A stretch of DNA of 29,769 bases from an uncultured Mycoplasmatota bacterium (GTDB lineage: Bacteria > Bacillota_I > Bacilli_A > RF39 > UBA660), in assembly GCA_947645535.1 (NCBI GenBank), contig CANSDD010000003.1, positions 1 to 29,769 of the forward strand, in the 5' to 3' direction. Under the pieces are notes generated by a model. The model saw nothing but the letters and a program-made list of their open reading frames with translations, made no database searches and was not told the DNA's origin. The stretch's first letter is position 1, and every line of letters begins with the position of its first letter. The position numbers and the translations under genes are program-made. Positions 23,160 to 29,704 of the stretch are shown here, piece after piece.

Positions 23160-23480
23160 ATGTTTAGTATGTATCAAAATAATGGTAGTAATAATTATAA
23201 TATCAATAGTGTAACAGATTTAGAAAATAGTGCTGGTGCTTTAGCATCTTATAATCAAGCAATTACGAATAATGTTTCTAGTTTAGAATATGTAATGAAA
23301 GCAGTTCAAGCAAATTGGGAAAATGAAAATGGACAAGATCTTCAATCCACAATTCAAAATTTGAATGATGCTATTGCAGTACTAGAAAATGAAATTCAAC
23401 CACTTTTAAAGAATTATGTTGAAACTTTATATAATATTGCAAATGAAACAAAATCTCATCAAAGTGCTAGTATATTTTAG
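23160..23480 (+). CDS. WXG100/ESAT-6-like small secreted protein, paralogue of the first
   Basis: A 106-residue helical protein, paralogous to the gene at 21652 along its whole length after a 15-residue Asn-rich leader. The turn reads ANWENENGQDL with Trp53. The shared pattern (V..LE.SA..LA, SLEYV, LKNYVETL, NETKSHQ..SI) leaves no doubt about common origin. AGGAGG at about 23146-23151 precedes the ATG. Last gene of the operon, followed by a strong terminator. WXG100 proteins act as homo- or heterodimeric type VII substrates, so the two paralogues could pair with each other or with the fused N-domains. That pairing is inference. Confidence 0.78.
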   Translation: MFSMYQNNGSNNYNINSVTDLENSAGALASYNQAITNNVSSLEYVMKAVQANWENENGQDLQSTIQNLNDAIAVLENEIQPLLKNYVETLYNIANETKSHQSASIF

Positions 23481-23507
23481 AAATGAGAATTTACTTCTCA
23501 TTTTTTT
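23481..23507 (+). terminator. Terminator of the WXG100-like operon
   Basis: AAATGAGAA/TTCTCATTT is a 9-bp stem with a TTTAC loop and a seven-T tail, directly behind the stop codon. Confidence 0.88.
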
Positions 23508-23509
23508 AA

Positions 23510-23518
23510 TGCTATAAT
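23510..23518 (+). promoter_or_regulatory. Extended -10 promoter of rbfA
   Basis: TGC directly before TATAAT at 23513-23518, just behind the terminator. It gives rbfA its own promoter, as needed after its separation from infB. The leader is very short and carries GAGGTGAT. Confidence 0.65.
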
Positions 23519-23537
23519 GTTTATAGAGGTGATAATA

Positions 23538-23888
23538 ATGAGTGTTAAAATAGATCGTATTGGTAGTCAAATGGTAAAAGATATTAGTTTTATTTTAGCT
23601 ACTGAAGTGAAAGATAAAGATATTGAATTCGTAACTATTACCGATGTAAAAGTAACAAATGACCTTAGTTTTGCCAAAGTATATTTTACAGTACTACAAG
23701 AAGAAAAGAAAAAAGAAACATTAGATGCTCTGAAAAATGCAACAGGATTTATTCGTAAAATGTTAGCAGATCGTATGGAAATAAGACATATTCCAGAGTT
23801 AGAATTTATTTATGATGAATCAATTGCATATGCATCTAATATTGAGAATATAATAGAAAAGATACATAAAGAGAATATTGACAAGTAA
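23538..23888 (+). CDS. rbfA: Ribosome-binding factor A
   Basis: A 116-residue KH-fold protein that helps mature the 16S rRNA 5' end in the 30S subunit. Family features: SVKIDRIGSQMVKDISFIL at the start, VTITDVKVTNDLSFAKVYFTVL, then FIRKMLADRMEIRHIPELEFIYDES. The start at 23538 follows GAGGTGAT; an in-frame ATG at 23517 lies in the promoter box and is rejected. It normally follows infB in one operon. Here a WXG100-like cassette with its own terminators lies between, and rbfA has its own promoter. The promoter of the downstream T-box begins inside its last codons. Confidence 0.95.
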   Translation: MSVKIDRIGSQMVKDISFILATEVKDKDIEFVTITDVKVTNDLSFAKVYFTVLQEEKKKETLDALKNATGFIRKMLADRMEIRHIPELEFIYDESIAYASNIENIIEKIHKENIDK

Positions 23889-23906
23889 ATTCTTTTATGT
23901 TAGATT
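23878..23906 (+). promoter_or_regulatory. Promoter of the T-box-deoC-tyrS unit
   Basis: A perfect TTGACA at 23878-23883, overlapping the end of rbfA, a 17-base spacer and TAGATT at 23901-23906 with TGT as extended -10. Transcription would start near 23913. Confidence 0.7.
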
Positions 23907-23912
23907 ATTAGT

Positions 23913-24117
23913 AATTCATGAAGAACTTTGGATAGTAAAATGCTTTAGGAAAAAAGAAAGTTTATGGTAGATGAAAATAAACCTGATAAAGCATTTGAAA
24001 TTACACAATGGGAGTGAAAACGTATATCGGCGTTAACGAGTTAAAGTGCATAATATAGTATTATGAAATAAGGTGGTACCACGGGTTAAACTCGTCCTTA
24101 TATCATAATACTTTTTT
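23913..24117 (+). promoter_or_regulatory. Tyrosine-type T-box riboswitch with terminator
   Basis: The conserved T-box sequence TGGTACCACG stands at 24074-24083 within AAGGTGGTACCACGGG. Stem I is closed by AATGCTTTA (23939-23947) and TAAAGCATT (23987-23995). An AGTA motif at 23934-23937 faces GAAATTACACAATGG, where TAC at 24002-24004 is the likely specifier codon for tyrosine. The terminator pairs 24057-24073 with 24096-24112 (17 bp, one mismatch) followed by a T-run. The T-box sequence lies in its loop, and pairing of uncharged tRNA there would favour the antiterminator. The next genes are deoC and tyrS. Low charged tRNA-Tyr should therefore raise both. Confidence 0.9.
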
Positions 24118-24133
24118 ATTAGGAGGAAGAAAA

Positions 24134-24778
24134 ATGAATATATATATCGATTATACAAATGTAAAAGCTTATGCGACAAAAGAAGATATAAAAAAGTTAT
24201 GTGATGAAGCTAAAAAATATCATTTTGCAAGTGTATGTGTAAATCCTTGTTATGTAGAACTGGCAAGTAATCTTTTAAAAAATAGTACAGTATCTGTTTG
24301 CACAGTAATAGGTTTTCCACTTGGAGTATCCACAACTATGGTAAAAGCATATGAAGCAATTGCTGCGATAGAAGCAGGTGCTGATGAAATAGATATGGTA
24401 ATCAATATTGGTGCATTAAAAGATAAAGATTATGAATATGTTAAAAATGAAATAGAAGAGATTAGGGATAGTATAGATGGACATATTTTAAAAGTCATTA
24501 TTGAGACTTGTTATTTAACAGAAGAAGAAATTATAAAAATGACAGAGATTTGTAATGAAACTTTTGTTCATTTTATCAAAACATCAACTGGTTTTGGCAG
24601 TCGAGGAGCTAGTCTTGAAGACATTGATATTATTAACAGGTATAAAAATGAAGTTTTAGAAGTAAAAGCAAGTGGTGGAATTGAAACTTATGAAAAAGCA
24701 AGAAAGTACATTGAAAAAGGTGTGACTAGAATTGGTACAAGTCATGGAGTAGAAATTATGGAAGGAGAGTTACAATGA
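24134..24778 (+). CDS. deoC: Deoxyribose-phosphate aldolase
   Basis: A 214-residue class I aldolase that splits 2-deoxyribose-5-phosphate to acetaldehyde and glyceraldehyde-3-phosphate in deoxynucleoside breakdown. The TIM-barrel motifs are intact: IDYTNVK at the N-terminus, TVIGFPLG, EIDMVINIGALK with the catalytic Asp87, KVIIETCYL, and FIKTSTGFG with the Schiff-base Lys149, followed by EVKASGGI with the second lysine. AGGAGG at about 24121 sets the ATG. The stop overlaps the tyrS start as ATGA, so the two are translated in one coupled unit. The gene lies between a tyrosine T-box and tyrS, and is thus placed under tRNA-Tyr control, which is odd for nucleoside salvage. No pyrimidine phosphorylase genes are nearby. 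Confidence 0.96.
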   Translation: MNIYIDYTNVKAYATKEDIKKLCDEAKKYHFASVCVNPCYVELASNLLKNSTVSVCTVIGFPLGVSTTMVKAYEAIAAIEAGADEIDMVINIGALKDKDYEYVKNEIEEIRDSIDGHILKVIIETCYLTEEEIIKMTEICNETFVHFIKTSTGFGSRGASLEDIDIINRYKNEVLEVKASGGIETYEKARKYIEKGVTRIGTSHGVEIMEGELQ

Positions 24779-26001
24779 CAATATTTGAAGAATTAAAGTG
24801 GAGAGGACTAATTGATAATATTACTGATCCTGAATTAGAAGAAAAAATCAATAAAGGAGGACTTACTTTTTATATTGGAACAGATCCAACAGGAGATAGT
24901 TTGCACATTGGACATTACTCAACATTTTCAATGGCTTTTAGATTAAAGAAAGCAGGACATAATCCAATTTTATTAGTAGGTGGAGGAACAGGACTTATTG
25001 GTGATCCTAAACCAAGTGCAGAAAGACCAATGATAACAAGAGAAGAATTAGATAGTAATTATAAAAAATTAAGAAAACAAGTAGAAGATATTTTTGACTT
25101 TGAGGTAGTCAATAACTATGATTGGATGAAAAATATTAACTTTATTGATTATTTGAGAGATTATGGAAAATATTTTAATTTGAATTATATGTTAAATAAA
25201 GAAACTGTAAAAAGTAGATTAGATATTGGTATTACTTATACAGAATTTTCTTATATGATTTTACAGTCTCTTGACTTTTTACATTTACATGAAACAAAAA
25301 AGTGTACTTTACAAATTGGTGGCTCAGATCAATGGGGAAATATTACTTCAGGAGTAGAACTCATTCGTAAGAAAACAGGAGATGTTGTATATGGACTTAC
25401 GATGCCACTTATTACCAAAGCAGATGGTACCAAATTTGGGAAAAGTGAAGGTAAAGCTATTTGGCTAGATAAGACGAAAACAACAAGTTATGAGATGTAT
25501 CAATTTTTCTTAAATAGTGAAGATAGTAAAGTGATTGAATATTTAAAAATGTTGACATTTCTATCAGTAGATGAAATAAAAGAATTAGAGAAAAAACATT
25601 TCGAACATCCTGAGTATAGAGAAGCACATAAAGCTTTAGCTGAATCAGTAATTACGTTTTTGCACGGAGAAGAAGAATATGAAAAGGCAGTAAATATGAG
25701 TGAAGCTTTATTTAGTGATAAAATATTTACATTAAAAGCAGATGATATTATAGATAATTTTAAAGATGTTCCTACATTTACTTTTAAAGAAAATTTATTT
25801 GTTGATATTTTAGTAGAAAGTCACATTTGTTCTAGTAAGAGAGAAGCAAGGGAAATGATAACAAGTGGTGCAATATCAGTTAATAATATAAAAATGACTG
25901 ATGTAGAGGTAAAATTAGAGAAAGAGAATTGTGTAGATAGTAAAGTTGTTATTATTCGTAAAGGAAAGAAAAAATATTATTTGGGTATTTATGAAGACTA
26001 G
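24775..26001 (+). CDS. tyrS: Tyrosyl-tRNA synthetase
   Basis: A 408-residue class I synthetase that charges tRNA-Tyr. HIGH is at residues 44-47 within DSLHIGHYS, and the KMSKS loop reads KFGKS at 220-224. Tyrosine-binding and core motifs YTEFSYMILQS and GGSDQWGNI are seen. The C-terminal S4 RNA-binding domain (SSKREAREMITSGAISVN) is complete, and the length matches bacterial TyrRS. The start overlaps the deoC stop by 4 bases; GGAGAG lies just before. Control by the tyrosine T-box upstream of deoC is consistent with its function. A stable terminator overlaps the stop. Confidence 0.97.
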   Translation: MTIFEELKWRGLIDNITDPELEEKINKGGLTFYIGTDPTGDSLHIGHYSTFSMAFRLKKAGHNPILLVGGGTGLIGDPKPSAERPMITREELDSNYKKLRKQVEDIFDFEVVNNYDWMKNINFIDYLRDYGKYFNLNYMLNKETVKSRLDIGITYTEFSYMILQSLDFLHLHETKKCTLQIGGSDQWGNITSGVELIRKKTGDVVYGLTMPLITKADGTKFGKSEGKAIWLDKTKTTSYEMYQFFLNSEDSKVIEYLKMLTFLSVDEIKELEKKHFEHPEYREAHKALAESVITFLHGEEEYEKAVNMSEALFSDKIFTLKADDIIDNFKDVPTFTFKENLFVDILVESHICSSKREAREMITSGAISVNNIKMTDVEVKLEKENCVDSKVVIIRKGKKKYYLGIYED

Positions 26002-26021
26002 AGAGGAATCTCTAGTTTTTG
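25997..26021 (+). terminator. Terminator of deoC-tyrS
   Basis: ACTAGAGA/TCTCTAGT is a perfect 8-bp stem with a GGAA tetraloop and a T5 tail. The tyrS stop codon lies in the 5' arm. Confidence 0.9.
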
Positions 26022-26085
26022 TATAGAAAGTGTTAAGAGAAGAATATTTAAATTGTTAAAAGACCATATTAGTATATAGTTATAG

Positions 26086-26091
26086 TATAAT
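26086..26091 (+). promoter_or_regulatory. -10 box of the phosphomannomutase gene
   Basis: A perfect TATAAT, 18 bases before the start codon. The -35 region shows no good match and no TG extension is present. Confidence 0.4.
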
Positions 26092-26109
26092 AAAAGTAGA
26101 GGTGATAAG

Positions 26110-27483
26110 ATGAAACTAATAGAAAATATAAATCCTAATATGTTTAGGGAATATGATTTAAGGGGAATTTATGGAGAAGATATCACAGAAGATGTAGCTT
26201 ATACATTAGGAAAAAGTTTTGGTACCTTTATTAAACAATTTGGTTTTACAAAAACAGTTGTAGGGCATGATAATCGTTTGTCTTCTCCTTTACTATCAAA
26301 TGCTTTAGTAAAAGGAATATTGGAAACAGGAATTGATGTAATCAATTTAGGGCTAGTTACTACGCCAATGTATTATTTTGCAAAATACCATTTAGAAATT
26401 TATTCTGGAATTATGATTACAGCTAGTCATAATCCCAAAGAATACAATGGATTTAAAATGGCTTTTTCAAAAGTTGGAAATGCTTATGGAGAGCAAATTA
26501 TCGCTTTTCGTGATTTTACACATGCTCTTAATTTTGATAATGGAAATGGTACTGAAATTAAACTTGATATTAAGAGTAGTTATTTAAAATTACTTAAAAA
26601 TTCAGTTCAATTTGGTGATAGAAAAATAAAAGTAGTTGCAGACTGTGGGAATGGTACAGGTTCAATTATTATTAAAGAAGTATTAGATATGCTACCAGTA
26701 GAATATGAACTTATTTTCTGCGAAAGTGATGGTAATTTTCCAAATCATCACCCTGATCCAAGTGTAGCAGAAAATATGATTGATTTGGGAAAAAAGGTAG
26801 TAGAATTAGGATATGATTTGGGAATTGGAATTGATGGAGATGCAGATCGTATTGGTATTGTTGATGAAAGTGGACAAGTAATTCCAACTGATTTGTTTAT
26901 GGCTATTGTATATCGTTCTTTATACTCTACTATGAAAAATAAAAAAGCATTATTTGATGTGAAATGTTCAAAAGCTTTAATTGACGATTTAGAAAAACTA
27001 GGAATTGAGCCAGTAATGTATCGAACAGGAAATTCTTATACCAATATGAAAATGCAAGAAGGAGATTTTGATTTTGGTGGAGAATACTCTGGACATGTAT
27101 TCTTTAGAGATAAATTTCCAGGATTTGATGATGGAATATATGGTGGACTTCGTATGATAGAAATACTTTCTCATACTGATAAAAAAGTAAGCGAGTTATT
27201 AGAAGGAATCAATCATTATTATTCAACAGAAGAAATTAAAATAGCTGTTACTGAAGAAAATAAATTTGATATTGTAGAGAAAGTAAAAGAATATGCAGTA
27301 TCTAAAGATTATTCTATTATCACATTAGATGGAGTTAGAGTAACATTTGATGATGGATGGGCTCTTGTTAGAGCATCGAATACAGGTCCTAATTTAACAG
27401 TTCGTTTTGAAGCTAACTCTGAAGAACGCTTAAATGAATTACAAAAGGAGTTTTTAGATGTTATAACATCATTAACAGAATAA
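26110..27483 (+). CDS. Phosphomannomutase/phosphoglucomutase (alpha-D-phosphohexomutase)
   Basis: A 457-residue cytoplasmic enzyme interconverting hexose-6-phosphate and hexose-1-phosphate, feeding cell-wall, capsule or glycolipid sugars. Four-domain family features: FREYDLRGIYG at the N-terminus as in ManB/AlgC-type enzymes, the phosphoserine loop TASHNPKEYNGFK with Ser106, the metal loop GIDGDADRIG, the sugar-binding GEYSGH, and the C-terminal phosphate-binding loop RASNTGPNLTVRFEA. The N-terminal RxYDLRG sequence favours the PMM/PGM group over GlmM. GAGGTGAT precedes the ATG. It has its own promoter and lies between tyrS and the second WXG100-like fusion, without an obvious operon partner. 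Substrate preference between mannose and glucose cannot be read from the sequence. Confidence 0.95.
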   Translation: MKLIENINPNMFREYDLRGIYGEDITEDVAYTLGKSFGTFIKQFGFTKTVVGHDNRLSSPLLSNALVKGILETGIDVINLGLVTTPMYYFAKYHLEIYSGIMITASHNPKEYNGFKMAFSKVGNAYGEQIIAFRDFTHALNFDNGNGTEIKLDIKSSYLKLLKNSVQFGDRKIKVVADCGNGTGSIIIKEVLDMLPVEYELIFCESDGNFPNHHPDPSVAENMIDLGKKVVELGYDLGIGIDGDADRIGIVDESGQVIPTDLFMAIVYRSLYSTMKNKKALFDVKCSKALIDDLEKLGIEPVMYRTGNSYTNMKMQEGDFDFGGEYSGHVFFRDKFPGFDDGIYGGLRMIEILSHTDKKVSELLEGINHYYSTEEIKIAVTEENKFDIVEKVKEYAVSKDYSIITLDGVRVTFDDGWALVRASNTGPNLTVRFEANSEERLNELQKEFLDVITSLTE

Positions 27484-27533
27484 GATATATTTATTTTTAA
27501 TTTAAGTGTAAAATTTTGTATACTAAATATATC
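27484..27533 (+). repeat. 10-bp perfect inverted repeat between the mutase and the lysozyme-fusion gene
   Basis: GATATATTTA at 27484-27493 and TAAATATATC at 27524-27533, separated by 30 bases. It begins directly behind the mutase stop. There is no T-run after the second arm, so it is a weak terminator candidate; an operator for the next promoter is possible. The high AT content lowers its significance. Confidence 0.35.
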
Positions 27534-27549
27534 AGAGTAGATAAATCTA

Positions 27550-27558
27550 TGTTATAAT
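27550..27558 (+). promoter_or_regulatory. Extended -10 promoter of the lysozyme-fusion gene
   Basis: TGT followed by TATAAT at 27553-27558; the -35 region is weak. AGGAG at 27586-27590 precedes the start codon. Confidence 0.6.
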
Positions 27559-27599
27559 TTAAGTAAGTAAAAGAAAAATCAAGATAGGAGAGTGAATTT

Positions 27600-28502
27600 A
27601 TGAATATTGACATATCAGAAGTTATGAGATTGCATGGAAGACTTTGTGATATTAATACAGATATGAATAATATTTTACTTGGGATAAAGGGAGAATTATT
27701 AAGAATTAGTAATAATATTAGAACTATTGTTTTATTGGAATCTAATAGTAATTTAAAAGAAAAGATTACAGGTTTATCTGAAAATTTAACTAAAGATATG
27801 ACTAATTTAGCTGATTTTATAAAAAAGCAAATGGATAGTTATACTGTAACAAATGAAGAGGCAAAAGCAACATTAGAAGGATTGGTTAATTTAATTTCAG
27901 AAAAGTTTGATGCAACTGGTTCTGTTATTATAACAGCATCAGCAACAATTACTAATGAGTCTGCGAATCCTAATAGTACTGTTGAAATTTTAGATTCTGA
28001 TGTACCAATGGCAAATTCAACTAGAAGAGCCGATTCAACTATTGCAGATGATACAGGATATGCATTGGGAGAAAATTTACAATCAACATTTTCAGGAAAG
28101 ATTGGCAATAGTGAAGAAAAGTGGCAAATTGTTGATGAAACTTATTATTTCTTTAAAGATAAAGGATTATCTGATGAGCAAATAGCTGGAATTATAGGAA
28201 ATATGACACAAGAATCAGCTCTTGATTTACATTGTCCAACTGGGCAGTATGAAGGACTTTTTCAATGGGGAAAGGATAGACAACCATCTGAATGGGATTT
28301 AAATTCTCAGTTAGAACATGCTTGGACAGAAATTGAGTCTACTAGATCAAATGGAAAGGTACTTTCTAATTTATCTGCCACTACAACTGTAAATGAGGCT
28401 ACAGAATCATTTGCTAAATGGTTTGAAGGATATACTGGTGAAATGCCTCAAAGACAAAATTATGCAAATGCTGTATATTATTACATAAAAAATAATTTAT
28501 AA
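27600..28502 (+). CDS. WXG100-like domain fused to a phage-tail-lysozyme domain
   Basis: A 300-residue two-domain protein with no signal peptide. Residues 1-105 are the helical module also found at 22320-23147: the starts ISEVMRL.GRL agree, ISNNI and LLESN follow, and SYTVTNEEA lies at exactly the same residues 80-88. A low-complexity Ser/Thr/Asn/Ala linker covers 106-165. Residues 172-300 match the phage tail lysozyme (Phage_lysozyme2) pattern: YYFFKDKGLSDEQIAGIIGNMTQESAL with the putative catalytic Glu205, GLFQWGKDR, QLEHAWTEIE, and FAKWFEGYTGEMPQRQNYA. Such domains cleave peptidoglycan. It is monocistronic with its own promoter and terminator, 4.5 kb from the WXG100-like operon. Export by a type VII-like route is inferred from the shared module. 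Confidence 0.82.
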   Translation: MNIDISEVMRLHGRLCDINTDMNNILLGIKGELLRISNNIRTIVLLESNSNLKEKITGLSENLTKDMTNLADFIKKQMDSYTVTNEEAKATLEGLVNLISEKFDATGSVIITASATITNESANPNSTVEILDSDVPMANSTRRADSTIADDTGYALGENLQSTFSGKIGNSEEKWQIVDETYYFFKDKGLSDEQIAGIIGNMTQESALDLHCPTGQYEGLFQWGKDRQPSEWDLNSQLEHAWTEIESTRSNGKVLSNLSATTTVNEATESFAKWFEGYTGEMPQRQNYANAVYYYIKNNL

Positions 28503-28529
28503 AACTTCTATATAAATAGGAGTTTTTTC
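28501..28529 (+). terminator. Terminator of the lysozyme-fusion gene
   Basis: AAAACTTCTAT/ATAGGAGTTTT forms an 11-bp stem (one T-G wobble) with an ATAA loop and a T-run, starting at the stop codon. Confidence 0.8.
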
Positions 28530-28563
28530 TATAATACAAAAAAGTAGGTAATATAATTGACAG

Positions 28564-28824
28564 CTATTAAAATTGGCAGTTCATTCAAATGGAATAGAAA
28601 AGAAAATAATAACATTATTGATAGATAAAGAAGAACAAATAAGAAATGAAAGAAAAAAGATATAATTGATGAATTATATAAAACAATAGTAAATCAAAGA
28701 AATTTTATGGATGGAAGATTATTGGAAATAAAAAGTAAAATTCTGAATTTAGAGTGATATATTGAAGAAGGAAACATAAATGATAAATTTGTATTTAGAT
28801 TATTACAGTATTGATTAGAAAAAA
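28564..28824 (+). pseudogene. Remnant of an unidentified gene upstream of the decayed HipA-like gene
   Basis: Fragments of one or two helical proteins can be followed across frame breaks. The first reads LLKLAVHSNGIEKKIITLL and then DKEEQIRNERKK up to about 28663. After a one-base shift it continues as DIIDELYKTIVNQRNFMDGRLLEI to a TGA near 28757. An in-frame continuation YIEEGNINDKFVFRLLQY follows to a second TGA near 28813. I do not recognise the family. The lack of a start codon, the frame break and the stops argue for decay. Position before a HipA/CtkA-like remnant suggests a former two-gene unit. Confidence 0.45.
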
Positions 28825-29479
28825 ATGACAGTAGAGCAATTAGAAGAGTTTATAGAAAAATAAGGGAAGATATCAATATAATGGAAAAGAAAAAATTGTA
28901 TGTGCCTGTGAAGATTTTACAGACCCTGAAAATATATCATATGAATTTGAAAATTAGGATCTTTCAGCTACACAAGATAAAAAAATAAGTACAGAAATAG
29001 CAGATATTATGAAAGTATTAGATAAAAATTTACATTTTATTGATAATAAAGAAGTAAAAGAAAAATTTTGGGATATGTTTATTATAGATGTTTTTATTGG
29101 AAATCCAAATAGACATAATGGTAATTGGGGATTTTTATTAAATTAAAATTCAGAAAAAGCAATTTTTTCTCCAATTTACGATTGTGGTTCTTTTATTACT
29201 CCTCTTTTAGAAGATGAAGAAATAAATAAAATGAATGATAGTGAAAAAAAGAATATTGTATTAAATAATTATTCTTGCTTAAAAGAAAATGGAAAAAGAA
29301 TTAATTTTTATAAACTATATTAAAAGTTTAAAAAATAAAGAATGTAATAATGCTTTACTTAGAATATTTCCAAATATTGATATAAATAAAATAATAAAAT
29401 TTATTGATGATATAGAAGGGATATCTAAAATACGAAAAACTTTTATAAAGAAATCTTAAATAGTAGATATTTTATATAA
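28825..29479 (+). pseudogene. Broken HipA/CtkA-like kinase gene
   Basis: In order along the strand, but with several stops and frame changes, lie: an ATG at 28825 reading TVEQLEEFIEK then a stop; from about 28867 the frame GRYQYNGKEKIVCACEDF...EFEN, TAG, DLSATQDKK; the core KFWDMFIIDVFIGNPNRHNGNWGFLLN, where GN..RHNGNWG is the catalytic-loop signature of HipA/CtkA-type kinases; a TAA; then AIFSPIYDCGSFITPLL, the metal-binding IYDCGS equivalent; and a final frame ending ISKIRKTF, with FYKEILNSRYFI recovered after one more shift, ending at 29479. Intact relatives are protein kinases found in toxin-antitoxin-like units. With at least two in-frame stops and two shifts no full product is possible. 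Confidence 0.8.
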
Positions 29480-29681
29480 CAAACATGTTATCAAGAATAA
29501 AATCACTAAAAATTTCTATAAAAACAGCTATGTACTAGATTATTTGTGGATACATATATGATCACTATATTTTTAATTGTAAATTTATCTTGAAATTTCA
29601 ATCTCATCCACAACAATATAATACAGAGCGATTTTCTAGTCTATAAAAGGTATTTTAATATCTTTTTTTCTTTTTTTCCTG

Positions 29682-29687
29682 TATAAT
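29682..29687 (+). promoter_or_regulatory. -10 box of the final gene
   Basis: A perfect TATAAT, 17 bases before the start codon, followed by AGGTGAT. The -35 region is a T-run without a clear match. The 200 bases between the HipA remnant and this box show no other feature that I can support. Confidence 0.45.
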
Positions 29688-29704
29688 AAAACTTAGGTGA
29701 TAAC

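Noticed and set aside
29500..29640. Minus-strand open frame of about 40 codons in the last intergenic region
   Set aside because: No start site, ribosome site or recognisable motif; likely chance in AT-rich DNA.
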